DNA from: Geminicoccus sp035556675
GTDB lineage: Bacteria; Pseudomonadota; Alphaproteobacteria; Geminicoccales; Geminicoccaceae
Direction: 5' to 3'
DNA: 14,542 bases
Assembly (NCBI RefSeq): GCF_035556675.1
Contig: NZ_DATMFZ010000343.1
Span: 1 to 14,542 of the forward strand
Numbering within the stretch: the stretch's first letter is position 1; every line of letters starts with the position of its first letter. The notes under the pieces are model-generated. The model was not told the DNA's origin and did not search any database. It saw only the letters and a program-made list of their open reading frames with translations. This document shows, one piece after another, positions 8,024-14,542 of this stretch. The position numbers and the translations under genes are program-made.

Positions 8024-8293
8024 ACTGCCATCAGCGGTGCCGGCCACGTGACGAAACAGTGACGCGACCTGCCGAAAGCCCCTTGACGCTCTCCATAGTG
8101 GATGACATCCATCATGGCACCGGTAGGCAAGCAGCCATCGAGACGACTGAATGTCGATCATTCAGGCGAAGTGAATATCGCGCTCGAATAGTCCTGCGCT
8201 CTCAAAGACGGCAATAGCAGTACCGCCAGGAACCGTTGGCCACGCAGAAGTGGATCATCGCCCTCAACTCTCGTCCGTGCGGAGCCCGAGCAC
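8024..8293 (+). promoter_or_regulatory. Intergenic control region upstream of the oxidase-MarR-SDR operon
   Basis: This 270-base gap is the longest non-coding stretch in the window, and I see no convincing small gene in it. It holds a GTGACG direct repeat (8048-8053 and 8059-8064, period 11), a TTGACG (8083-8088) that could be a -35 box without a clear -10, a short inverted repeat TGGAT-GAC-ATCCA (8099-8111), and the longer inverted repeat at 8147-8165 listed separately. A GGAG ribosome site (8281-8284) precedes the oxidase ATG. The helicase gene may also end its transcript here, but no stem followed by a T run is visible. Confidence 0.5.
8147..8165. promoter_or_regulatory. 19-bp perfect inverted repeat, candidate MarR-type operator
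   Basis: CTGAATGTCGATCATTCAG has perfect 7-base arms around a 5-base centre. It lies 128 bases before the oxidase start codon in the regulatory gap of an operon that encodes a MarR-family protein. MarR dimers typically bind imperfect palindromes of about 16-20 bp, so this is a natural candidate for autoregulation. It is not followed by a T run, which argues against a terminator. The binding partner is inferred. Confidence 0.45.
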
Positions 8294-9607
8294 ATGCAAC
8301 GTTCGCCGATCGAGCCGTCCCTCTGGTACGCGACGGCACCCGCGGCCCCGCCGACCGAGCCGATCGATGGTGACGTCACCGCCGATGTCTGCGTGATCGG
8401 CGCCGGCTATACCGGGCTGTCGACCGCCCTGCACCTGGCCGAGCAGGGCGTGCGGGTGGTGGTGCTGGAAGCGAAGGAGGTCGGCTTCGGCTGCTCCGGG
8501 CGCAATGCCGGCCACTGCACCCCGACCTTCCACTTCTACTCGATTCCGACCGTGCGCAAGATGCTGGGCCCGGTCTATGGTGAGCGGCTGGTCGAGCGGC
8601 AGACTAACGGCGCCAACCTCGCCTTCGACATCATCCGCCGCTACGGGATCGACTGCGAGGCAGTGCAGAACGGCTACCTGATGGTGGCGCACGCCCCGTC
8701 GCGGGTGAAGATGCTGGAGGAGAAGCAGCGGACCTATGCTTCGGCCGGCAAGGTCACCCATCTGCTCGACAAGGCCGAGACCGAGCGGCTGACCGGCTCG
8801 CCGCGCTATTACGGTGCCTGGCTGCATCCCGAGGGCGGCCACCTCAACCCGCTGGCCTATGCCCGCGGCCTGGCAAGAGCGGTGATCTCGCAGGGCGGGA
8901 CCGTCCATACCCGCTCACCAGTGACGGGCATCGAGCCGGCCGGGACGCGCTGGCGGGTGGTGACGCCCACGGGTGCCGTCACCGCGGACAAGGTGGTGTG
9001 CGGCACCGGCGCCTATACCGACGGCTACTGGCCGGGCCTGGACAAGACCTTCACCACCATGTCGGTGATGATCCTCGCCACACAGCCAATTTCCGACAAT
9101 GTCCGCAAGACGATCGCGCCGGAGAACCACACGGTCGTCGAGACGCGCGACGACCCGATGATCTACAAATACAACAAGGAAGGTCGGCTGGTGACTTCCG
9201 TCTTCGTCGAGGGCAAGCGCGGCGGGGATCTTGAATACACCAAGAAGCTCACTGCTGACAAGCTGAAGTGGATGCTGCCGCAGCTGGACGAGGTGGATTT
9301 CGAGTACGCCTGGACCGGCGATCTCGACATGCAGCCCAAGACCTTCCCGCGCCTGTTCGAGCTGGCGCCGGGCGTGGTCGCGTCGCTGGGCTATTCCGGC
9401 CGCGGTGTGCCGACCGGCACGATGATGGGCACGGTTCTCTCGGAATGGGCGATGGGGATGCCCAAGGAGGACCTGACCCTGCCGCTGGAGCCGATGACGG
9501 CCTCGCCCTTCTGGATGAAGTTCGTCCCCTACCTCTTCCTCTCCGCCACCCGCGCCCGGGACCAGTGGGTCGCCAGGCGCGAGGGCGTGAACCCGCCGGC
9601 CTATTGA
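8294..9607 (+). CDS. FAD-dependent amine/amino-acid oxidoreductase (PuuB/OrdL-like, DAO family)
   Basis: A 437-residue flavoprotein of the glycine/D-amino-acid oxidase superfamily. The N-terminal Rossmann motif VIGAGYTGLSTALHLAEQG starts at residue 34, with Glu59 at the end of the second strand to hold the FAD ribose. SGRNAGHC (68-75) matches the family's flavin-contact segment, and LGYSGRGVP (365-373) is the C-terminal FAD-binding loop. The overall layout follows gamma-glutamylputrescine oxidase (PuuB) closely, including the WTGDLD region, so oxidation of a secondary or primary amine to imine/aldehyde is likely; the substrate is not determined. No signal peptide is seen, so it is cytoplasmic. 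ATG 8294 has GGAG (8281-8284) 9 bases upstream. Its stop overlaps the MarR start (TGATG), so translation is probably coupled. A second, distantly related FAD enzyme is encoded at 10899-12251 in the same locus. Confidence 0.93.
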   Translation: MQRSPIEPSLWYATAPAAPPTEPIDGDVTADVCVIGAGYTGLSTALHLAEQGVRVVVLEAKEVGFGCSGRNAGHCTPTFHFYSIPTVRKMLGPVYGERLVERQTNGANLAFDIIRRYGIDCEAVQNGYLMVAHAPSRVKMLEEKQRTYASAGKVTHLLDKAETERLTGSPRYYGAWLHPEGGHLNPLAYARGLARAVISQGGTVHTRSPVTGIEPAGTRWRVVTPTGAVTADKVVCGTGAYTDGYWPGLDKTFTTMSVMILATQPISDNVRKTIAPENHTVVETRDDPMIYKYNKEGRLVTSVFVEGKRGGDLEYTKKLTADKLKWMLPQLDEVDFEYAWTGDLDMQPKTFPRLFELAPGVVASLGYSGRGVPTGTMMGTVLSEWAMGMPKEDLTLPLEPMTASPFWMKFVPYLFLSATRARDQWVARREGVNPPAY

Positions 9608-10131
9608 TGGCCAGGAACGGGCGGCCGGAGCCGCGCACGATCGGCTATTCGGACGTGTCGCTCGACATCCTGGGCGGCCTGCTCAGCTTCTATGCACGCA
9701 GCATGGGCATCGCGCTGAACCGGGACTACGACCAGGCCATCAGCGAGGTCGAGCTGGCCCATGGCCATGGCAAGGTCTCGGTCCTGCTGATGACCCATGC
9801 CAACCCGGGCATCCGGCCATCGGTGATCGCCCATTTCGCCCAGAAGGACCGCTCGGCGATGGCCAAGCTCATCGACCAGATGAAGCGGCAGGGCCTGGTC
9901 GAGCAGAAGGTGGACGCCGGCGAGCGCCGGGCGCACGAGCTCTATCTCACGCCGAAGGGCGAGGAGCTGGTGGTGCAGGTGCGCAAGATCGCCCAGGAGC
10001 AGTCGGACCGGTTCTTCGGCGTGCTGGACAGGCAGGACCGCGCCGATCTCCTGCGCATCCTGATGACCCTCTACGAGCGGCACGTGACGCCGCTGCCCGC
10101 CACCGTCCCGGAAAGGAAGGCCGTCGCATGA
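9607..10131 (+). CDS. MarR-family winged-helix transcriptional regulator
   Basis: A 174-residue protein. A helical N-terminus (about 15-60) serves for dimerisation. A winged helix-turn-helix follows, with recognition region HFAQKDRSAMAKLIDQMKRQ (76-95) and a wing at about 96-114 containing DAGERRAHELYLT, the equivalent of the DxRDRR wing motif of MarR proteins. The C-terminal helix (118-160) completes the dimer interface. The start is ATG 9607, whose A is the last base of the oxidase stop codon. The same frame stays open back to 9268 inside the oxidase gene, so automated callers could over-extend this gene; the family alignment begins only after 9607. The gene ends with an ATGA overlap into the SDR gene. 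It probably represses or senses substrate for this operon (inference). Many MarR proteins lose DNA affinity on binding small aromatic or amine-like ligands. Confidence 0.92.
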   Translation: MARNGRPEPRTIGYSDVSLDILGGLLSFYARSMGIALNRDYDQAISEVELAHGHGKVSVLLMTHANPGIRPSVIAHFAQKDRSAMAKLIDQMKRQGLVEQKVDAGERRAHELYLTPKGEELVVQVRKIAQEQSDRFFGVLDRQDRADLLRILMTLYERHVTPLPATVPERKAVA

Positions 10132-10826
10132 TCGACCGTCGCGTTGCACTCGTCTCCGGCGCCAATCGCGGCATCGGCGCTGCCATCGCGCAGGAGCTTC
10201 TGGCCCGCGACTGGGCGGTCTCGATCGGCGTGCGCCGACCGGACAGCGTGCCGGGCGAGTTGCAGGAGCAGTGCCACCTCCAGGCCTATGACGCTGCCGA
10301 CCGGACGAGCGAGGCCGCCTGGGTCCAGGCGGTAGTCGAGCGCTTTGGCCGGATCGACGCGGTGATCGCGAATGCCGGGCTCATGATTCCCAAGAGTGCC
10401 ATCGAGGCGGAGGACGAGGATCTCGACGCCATGCTCGAGGTCAACGTGAAGGCGCCGCTGCGTCTCGCCCGCGCCGCCTGGCCGCAGCTGGTGGCCTGCG
10501 GCCGCGGCCGGGTGGTGACCGTGGCCTCCCTGTCCGGCAAGCGGGTGAAGGCGGCCCGCTCCGGCGCCTACTCGGTCACCAAGTTTGCGGCACTGGCCGT
10601 CTCCCATGCCCTGCGCCATGCCGGCTGGGAGCAGGGCGTGCGCACCATCGCGATCTGCCCGGGCCTGGTCGCGACCGACATGGCGTTCGGCATCAGCGAC
10701 AAGGCGCCGGCCGAGATGACCGACCCGAAGGACGTGGCGCGGATCGTGGCGTTCGCGCTGGACCTGCCGAACACGGCGAGCGTGTCGGAGATCCCGATCA
10801 ATTCCTCCCTGGACGAATCCTACTGA
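10128..10826 (+). CDS. Short-chain dehydrogenase/reductase (classical SDR)
   Basis: A 232-residue cytoplasmic NAD(P)-dependent oxidoreductase of normal classical-SDR length. It shows the cofactor motif SGANRGIG (10-17), ANAG (81-84) stabilising the central sheet, and the catalytic tetrad Asn106, Ser134, Tyr148 and Lys152 (YSVTK). The P-G motif is CPGLVATDM (177-185). Arg36 and Arg37 just after the second strand suggest NADP(H) preference, which is inference from families where basic residues there bind the 2'-phosphate. The start codon overlaps the MarR stop (ATGA), and GGAAGG (10115-10120) lies 7 bases upstream. In this operon a plausible role is to convert the aldehyde or ketone released by the flavin oxidases, but the substrate is unknown. 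Confidence 0.94.
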   Translation: MIDRRVALVSGANRGIGAAIAQELLARDWAVSIGVRRPDSVPGELQEQCHLQAYDAADRTSEAAWVQAVVERFGRIDAVIANAGLMIPKSAIEAEDEDLDAMLEVNVKAPLRLARAAWPQLVACGRGRVVTVASLSGKRVKAARSGAYSVTKFAALAVSHALRHAGWEQGVRTIAICPGLVATDMAFGISDKAPAEMTDPKDVARIVAFALDLPNTASVSEIPINSSLDESY

Positions 10827-10840
10827 GCGAACCCCGAGCG

Positions 10841-10857
10841 TCCCGGCCCGCGCGGGA
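10841..10857 (+). other. Small hairpin after the SDR gene
   Basis: TCCCG (10841-10845) pairs with CGGGA (10853-10857) around a 7-base loop, in the 72-base gap between the SDR and the second oxidase. No T run follows, so it is not a standard intrinsic terminator. It may be chance in GC-rich DNA or a weak processing site. Confidence 0.25.
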
Positions 10858-10898
10858 ATGGCACAGGCGACCGGCAGCAACCAACTTCGAGTGAGCAC

Positions 10899-12251
10899 GT
10901 GATTACTCAAGTCACCCCGCACCGTGGCCCGGTGGTCGATCCGGTCGACTCCAACGACAAGCTGCCCGAACAGGTCGATGTCGTGGTGATCGGCGGCGGG
11001 ATCATCGGCGTGTCGACCGCCATGTTCCTGGCCGAGCGCGGCGTCTCGGTCGCCTTGTGCGAGAAGGGTCATATCGCCGGCGAGCAGTCGAGCCGCAACT
11101 GGGGCTGGGTCCGCAAGATGGGCCGCGACCCGCGCGAGATCCCGCTCATCATCGAATCGCTCAAGATCTGGCAGACCCTGAACCAGAAGACCGAGGCCGA
11201 CACCGGCTTCAAGGTCACCGGCATCATGTACGGCGCGCGCAACCAGGCCGAGATGGCCAAGCACGAGGAATGGCTGCAGTACTCGCAGCCCTACCAGCTC
11301 GACACCAAGGCGATCGGCAAGGCCGAGTTCGAGAAGCTGATGCCGGGCTCGGATGGCGGCTTCCATGGCGCGCTCTATACCGCGTCGGACGCCCGTGCCG
11401 AGCCGCAGAAGGCGGGCCCCGCGATCGCCCGCTACGCCCAGCGGCTGGGCGCCCACATCTTCACCAACTGCGCGGTGCGCACGGTGGAGCGGCAGGGCGG
11501 CAAGGTGTCGGGCGTGGTCACCGAGAAGGGCCGGATCCGCTGCAGCCAGGTGGTGCTGGCCGGTGGTGCCTGGTCCAGCCTGTTCCTGGGCAATCTCGGC
11601 ATCCGCCTGCCGCAGCTCACCGTGATCAACTCGGTGATGCGCACTGCTCCGCTGGAGGGTGCCCCCGAAGTGGCGCTCTGGGACAAGGAATACGCGTTCC
11701 GCAAGCGCCTGGACGGCGGCTACACGATCGCGGACGGCACGACCAACGTCCACGAGCTGGTGCCGAACAGCTTTCGCTTCCTCAAGGACTTCCTGCCGGC
11801 GGTCCGCATGGAGTGGCGCGCCTACGGGCTGCAGCTGAACTCGCGCTTCGGCCTGGAGGCGAGCTGGCCCAAGACCTGGACCGGCGACGAGGTCACGCCG
11901 TTCGAGAAGATCCGGGTGAACGACCCGGCCCCGGTGGAGAAGGTCACGAAGAAGGCGCTGGCCCGCCTGCGCCAGCGCTTCCCGGCGTTCGCCAACGCGA
12001 AGATCGAGCAGTCCTGGGCGGGGCGGATCGACGTCACTCCGGACATCGTCCCGGTGATCTCCTTCGTCGACACGCTGCCGGGCCTCCTGATCGCGACCGG
12101 CTTCTCCGGACATGGCTTCGGAATCGGCCCGGGTGCTGGCAAGCTGATCGCGGACATGGTGATGGGCAAGGACCCGGTGGTCGATCCGACCGAGTTCCGC
12201 CTGTCGCGCTTCCTGGACGGCAGTACCCCCAGACCGATGGGGCATGCCTGA
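10899..12251 (+). CDS. FAD-dependent oxidoreductase (D-amino-acid dehydrogenase/oxidase superfamily)
   Basis: A 450-residue flavoenzyme of the DAO superfamily. The FAD Rossmann motif VVIGGGIIGVSTAMFLAERG occupies about residues 29-48, with Glu55 after the second strand. SSRNWGWVRKMG (64-75) is the flavin-contact region, and GFSGHGFGIGPGAGKLIADMV (401-421) is the C-terminal FAD-binding loop. The SGHG-GxGP ending is typical of DadA/sarcosine-oxidase-like members that oxidise C-N bonds of amino acids or N-substituted amino acids. The sequence diverges strongly from the first oxidase of the locus outside the cofactor motifs, so the two probably have different substrates or act in sequence. It starts at GTG 10899 with only a weak GTGAG ribosome site, which suggests lower or coupled translation. 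It lies 72 bases after the SDR gene and 72 bases before the binding-protein gene. No signal peptide is present. Confidence 0.92.
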   Translation: MITQVTPHRGPVVDPVDSNDKLPEQVDVVVIGGGIIGVSTAMFLAERGVSVALCEKGHIAGEQSSRNWGWVRKMGRDPREIPLIIESLKIWQTLNQKTEADTGFKVTGIMYGARNQAEMAKHEEWLQYSQPYQLDTKAIGKAEFEKLMPGSDGGFHGALYTASDARAEPQKAGPAIARYAQRLGAHIFTNCAVRTVERQGGKVSGVVTEKGRIRCSQVVLAGGAWSSLFLGNLGIRLPQLTVINSVMRTAPLEGAPEVALWDKEYAFRKRLDGGYTIADGTTNVHELVPNSFRFLKDFLPAVRMEWRAYGLQLNSRFGLEASWPKTWTGDEVTPFEKIRVNDPAPVEKVTKKALARLRQRFPAFANAKIEQSWAGRIDVTPDIVPVISFVDTLPGLLIATGFSGHGFGIGPGAGKLIADMVMGKDPVVDPTEFRLSRFLDGSTPRPMGHA

Positions 12252-12268
12252 CATTCTTGGACAGGCGA

Positions 12269-12302
12269 CCGCCAAAACGGCGGCGCCCCGGCCTTCTGGC
12301 CG
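12269..12302 (+). other. Two consecutive small hairpins before the binding-protein gene
   Basis: CCGCC-AAAAC-GGCGG (12269-12283) and CGGCC-TTCT-GGCCG (12289-12302) are two perfect 5-bp stems in the 72-base gap upstream of the binding-protein gene, ending five bases before its ribosome site. The TTCT tetraloop and the following ATTT give the second a faint terminator-like look. They could be a leaky terminator for the oxidase transcript or a 5' stabiliser of the downstream mRNA. Confidence 0.35.
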
Positions 12303-12306
12303 ATTT

Positions 12307-12314
12307 GGAGGGGG
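12307..12314 (+). promoter_or_regulatory. Strong ribosome binding site of the ABC binding-protein gene
   Basis: GGAGGGGG lies 9 bases before ATG 12324. It is among the strongest sites in the window, as expected for an abundant periplasmic binding protein. Confidence 0.75.
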
Positions 12315-12323
12315 AAACGGCTG

Positions 12324-14006
12324 ATGAATGACTCGACGTCGAAGCAGAACAGCCTGATGCGCCCGAGCCGGCGCCGGCTGATGGCGATGGGCCTGGGCGG
12401 CGGTGCTGCCGTCTGGATGGGGCCGAAGCTCGGCTGGGTCGGCTCGGCCGAGGCCGCCACGCCGCCCGAGAAGCCGACCGGCCAGGCGGTGATCGGCATG
12501 TCCCAGGAGCCGACCGTCTTCAATCCGCTGATGCTGCACATCGAGGTGGACGAGGGCGTCTACTTCAACCTGTTCAGCCCGCTCTGGCGGCCGGCCCCGG
12601 ACGGCAGCCTGATCCCGGACCTGGCGACCGAGATCCCGACCACTGCCAATGGCGGCATCTCGGAGGACGGGCTGACCTGGACCATCAAGCTGAAGGACAA
12701 CGTCAAGTGGCATGACGGCACGCCGTTCACGGCCGAGGACGTCAAGTACACGATCGAGCTGATCAACAACCCGGACTTCCGGGCCGGCCGCCGCGCCGGG
12801 CACGAGCTGGTGCGTGACATCACGGTCAAGAGCCCGACCGAGATCACCTGGAAGATGGAGAAGCCGTACGCGCCCTACCCGGCGATCCTCTCCTGGACCT
12901 TCATCGTGCCCAAGCACATCCTGGAGAAGGAGGCCGACCCGAACACCGCGGCGTTCAACAACGCCCCCATCGGCACCGGCGCCTTCAAGTGGGTCGAGCG
13001 CGTGCCGGGCGACCACATCACCCTGGAAGCCCATACCGACTTCCACGGCGACGGCCCGTACCTGGAACGGATCATCTTCAAGTACATCCCCGACATGACG
13101 GTGCTGTACACCCAGTTCCAGACCGGTGCGGTCGACTATACCGGCATCCAGGGCATCACCCCGGACAAGTACGAGGAAGGCAAGGCCCTGGAGGGCCGGG
13201 TCGTCCAGACCGTGCCGCAGCCCTTCATCGAGAACATCGCCTTCAACACTGGTCTGCCGGTGTTCCAGGACCGGGCGGTGCGCGAGGCGTTGCTCTACGG
13301 CATGGACAAGCAGAGCATCATCGAGGCGATCTATTACGGCCTGCCCTCGCCCACCGAGTCGTTCCTCCCCAGCCAGTCCTGGGCCTACAATCCCGACCTG
13401 CCCCAGCACGAGTACAATCCCGAGAAGGCCAAGCAGATCCTGGAGGAGGCCGGCTGGGTCGACAGCGGCGATGGGATCCGCGCCAAGGACGGCGTACGCC
13501 TGGAGTTCACCAACTCGACCACCGCGGGCAACACCACCCGCGAGCAGGCGCAGCAGTTCCTCCAGCAGAATTGGCTGGAGATCGGTGCGAAGATGAACAT
13601 CAGCAACCTGCCGCCCGCAGTGATGTGGGGCGAGTACTGGATGATGTCGAAGTTCGAGACCGCCATGGTCGGCATCGGCTTCGGCATCGGGCCGGACCCG
13701 GACGCCACCGACTTTTTCCACAGCAAGTCGATCGGCGCCAAGGGCGGGGCCGGGCAGAACACCACCCAGTTCTCCAACCCGGAGGCCGACAAGCTGCTGG
13801 AGGAGGGTGCCGCCGTCACCGACCAGGCGCAGCGGGCCGAGATCTACAAGAAGCTCCAGGAGGTCACCCGCCGGGAGCTGCCCTACCTGCCGATCTTCCA
13901 GTACGCGATGGTCCAGGGCACCAAGGCCGGCCTGGAGAACTTCAAGCCGAACTTCGCGGTCCAGGAGAATTGCTGGAACGCCAACGAGTGGTACTTCTCG
14001 AGCTGA
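12324..14006 (+). CDS. Tat-exported ABC transporter substrate-binding protein, family 5 (peptide/opine type)
   Basis: A 560-residue periplasmic solute-binding protein. The leader has a twin-arginine motif SRRRLM (15-20), a hydrophobic stretch (about 19-40) and a likely cleavage after SAEA (41-44), so export in folded form through Tat is probable. The mature part fits the SBP_bac_5 (DppA/OppA) family. It shows WTIKLKDNVKWHDGTPFTAEDVKYT in the first lobe (about residues 113-137), the GTGAFKWVERVPGDH hinge-region motif, and AVREALLYGMDKQSI further on. Such proteins deliver di/oligopeptides, opines, glutathione or similar compounds to an ABC importer. The start has a strong GGAGGGGG site. The DppB-like permease follows after 77 bases, and two flavin oxidases precede it. 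The ligand is therefore likely to be the substrate of those oxidases (inference). A second permease and ATPase genes would be expected to the right. Confidence 0.95.
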   Translation: MNDSTSKQNSLMRPSRRRLMAMGLGGGAAVWMGPKLGWVGSAEAATPPEKPTGQAVIGMSQEPTVFNPLMLHIEVDEGVYFNLFSPLWRPAPDGSLIPDLATEIPTTANGGISEDGLTWTIKLKDNVKWHDGTPFTAEDVKYTIELINNPDFRAGRRAGHELVRDITVKSPTEITWKMEKPYAPYPAILSWTFIVPKHILEKEADPNTAAFNNAPIGTGAFKWVERVPGDHITLEAHTDFHGDGPYLERIIFKYIPDMTVLYTQFQTGAVDYTGIQGITPDKYEEGKALEGRVVQTVPQPFIENIAFNTGLPVFQDRAVREALLYGMDKQSIIEAIYYGLPSPTESFLPSQSWAYNPDLPQHEYNPEKAKQILEEAGWVDSGDGIRAKDGVRLEFTNSTTAGNTTREQAQQFLQQNWLEIGAKMNISNLPPAVMWGEYWMMSKFETAMVGIGFGIGPDPDATDFFHSKSIGAKGGAGQNTTQFSNPEADKLLEEGAAVTDQAQRAEIYKKLQEVTRRELPYLPIFQYAMVQGTKAGLENFKPNFAVQENCWNANEWYFSS

Positions 14007-14026
14007 CGCCGGGAAGCTGATCGCGC

Positions 14027-14053
14027 GGACCGGGGACGCCCAGGCCCCGGTCC
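14027..14053 (+). terminator. Stable hairpin between binding protein and permease (possible attenuator or mRNA stabiliser)
   Basis: GGACCGGGG (14027-14035) pairs perfectly with CCCCGGTCC (14045-14053), a 9-bp GC-rich stem with a 9-base loop, 20 bases after the binding-protein stop codon. A TTTT appears 8 bases beyond the stem (14061-14064), too distant for a standard intrinsic terminator. In several ABC operons a hairpin in this position keeps the binding-protein mRNA abundant relative to the permease mRNA, and that is the proposed role here. Confidence 0.55.
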
Positions 14054-14083
14054 CAACGCATTTTCTCGAGGAAGGGGCCGCCG

Positions 14084-14542
14084 ATGGGCCGCTATCTGCT
14101 CGGCAGGCTGGGCCAGAACCTGGTGCTGCTCTGGCTGGTGTCGATGATCGGGTTCGGGGTGCTCTACCTGGCACCGGGCGGGCCTCTGTCGCAGTTCGCG
14201 CTGGTGCCGGGCATGTCCCAGGAGGACATCGCGCGCATTGCCGCCCAGATGGGCCTCGATCGGCCTTTGCCCGTGCAGTACTGGGAATGGTTCACCCGGC
14301 TGCTGGGCGGCGACTGGGGCCGCTCCTACCGTGACTCCCAGCCGGTCCTCCATGTGATCGGCTCGCATCTGTGGGCCACGCTGGAGCTGATGATCGCCGC
14401 GACCCTGATCGCCGTGCTGCTGGGCGGCTGGATCGGCGTGATGGGGGCGATCCGCCGCTATTCCTTCTTCGACTACCTGGCGACGATCGGCGCCATGATC
14501 GCCCTGTCGATCCCGACCTTCTGGTTCGGCCTGGTCACCATC
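14084..14542 (+). CDS. ABC transporter permease, DppB-like, N-terminal half (runs off right edge)
   Basis: An open frame of 153 codons continues to the window end without a stop. It begins MGRYLLGRLGQNLVLLWLVS, with a first membrane helix at about 10-30. The long periplasmic segment includes MGLDRPLPVQYWEWF (56-70) and GDWGRSYRD (76-84), the usual signature of DppB/GsiC-type permeases. Further helices span about 97-121 and 132-153, ending in SIPTFWFGL, a hallmark of this family just before the cytoplasmic ATPase-coupling loop. Full-length homologues have roughly 310-340 residues, so about half is missing. GGAAGGGG upstream (14070-14077) gives a good ribosome site for ATG 14084. It should form an inner-membrane importer with a second permease and ATPases encoded beyond the edge, served by the preceding binding protein. 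Confidence 0.95.
   Translation, partial: MGRYLLGRLGQNLVLLWLVSMIGFGVLYLAPGGPLSQFALVPGMSQEDIARIAAQMGLDRPLPVQYWEWFTRLLGGDWGRSYRDSQPVLHVIGSHLWATLELMIAATLIAVLLGGWIGVMGAIRRYSFFDYLATIGAMIALSIPTFWFGLVTI

Noticed and set aside
8083..8115. A sigma-70 promoter built on TTGACG
   Set aside because: The -35-like hexamer is good, but no -10 box stands at a 16-18 base spacing, so it is mentioned only within the intergenic region.
5900..8161. A 753-codon open frame on the minus strand opposite the helicase gene
   Set aside because: It is a shadow of the helicase, which has all superfamily 1 motifs. The antisense product has no recognisable domain.
9268..9606. A 113-codon upstream extension of the MarR gene inside the oxidase gene
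   Set aside because: The extension overlaps a conserved part of the oxidase and has no MarR similarity. The family's usual length fits the start at 9607.
10071..14174. A 1367-codon open frame on the minus strand opposite four genes
   Set aside because: Long antisense frames without stops are common in GC-rich DNA. The plus-strand genes have intact catalytic motifs and ribosome sites, while the antisense product shows no recognisable fold and has low-complexity composition.

Overview
The window comes from a GC-rich bacterial chromosome with dense coding, short intergenic gaps and strong GGAG-type ribosome binding sites. The PdxJ and ComM sequence styles, the MHYT hybrid kinase, and a Tat-exported family-5 binding protein beside glycine/D-amino-acid-oxidase-like enzymes suggest an alphaproteobacterium, perhaps of the Rhodospirillales/Geminicoccaceae kind. 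That placement is inference from protein style. No rRNA, tRNA, CRISPR array, insertion sequence or phage gene was seen.

Left block (1-4172, all minus strand). Reading right to left: comM (YifB-type Mg-chelatase-like AAA+ ATPase), then a membrane hybrid histidine kinase with an MHYT sensor, PAS, HisKA, HATPase and receiver domains, then the first 45 codons of pdxJ (pyridoxine 5'-phosphate synthase), which runs off the left edge. The pdxJ fragment is identified from its N-terminal sequence.

Middle block (4173-8023, plus strand after a divergent, locally AT-rich intergenic region). It holds an unusual two-domain protein, an N-terminal dual-specificity-type phosphatase fused to a C-terminal ADP-ribosylglycohydrolase. 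It is followed by a UvrD/Rep-family superfamily 1 DNA helicase that starts at GTG.

Right block (8294-14542, plus strand, running off the right edge). This looks like one uptake-and-catabolism locus. In order: a PuuB/OrdL-like FAD oxidoreductase, a MarR-family regulator, an SDR dehydrogenase, a second FAD oxidoreductase of the D-amino-acid dehydrogenase/oxidase superfamily, a Tat-exported family-5 (peptide/opine-type) ABC binding protein, and a DppB-like permease whose C-terminal half lies outside the window. The first three genes overlap (TGATG, then ATGA) and are almost certainly translationally coupled. The likely logic is import of a small amine, amino-acid or peptide-like compound, flavin-dependent oxidation at a C-N bond, and reduction or oxidation of the resulting carbonyl by the SDR, under control of the MarR protein. 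A 19-bp perfect inverted repeat at 8147-8165, upstream of the first oxidase, is the best candidate operator. Hairpins before the binding-protein gene, and especially between it and the permease gene (a perfect 9-bp stem), may set the expression ratio of the transporter parts. The substrate cannot be told from sequence alone.

The most unusual items are the phosphatase/ADP-ribosylhydrolase fusion and the two-oxidase locus with its embedded MarR gene and candidate operator. I see no clear evidence of a wholly new defence or mobile system.
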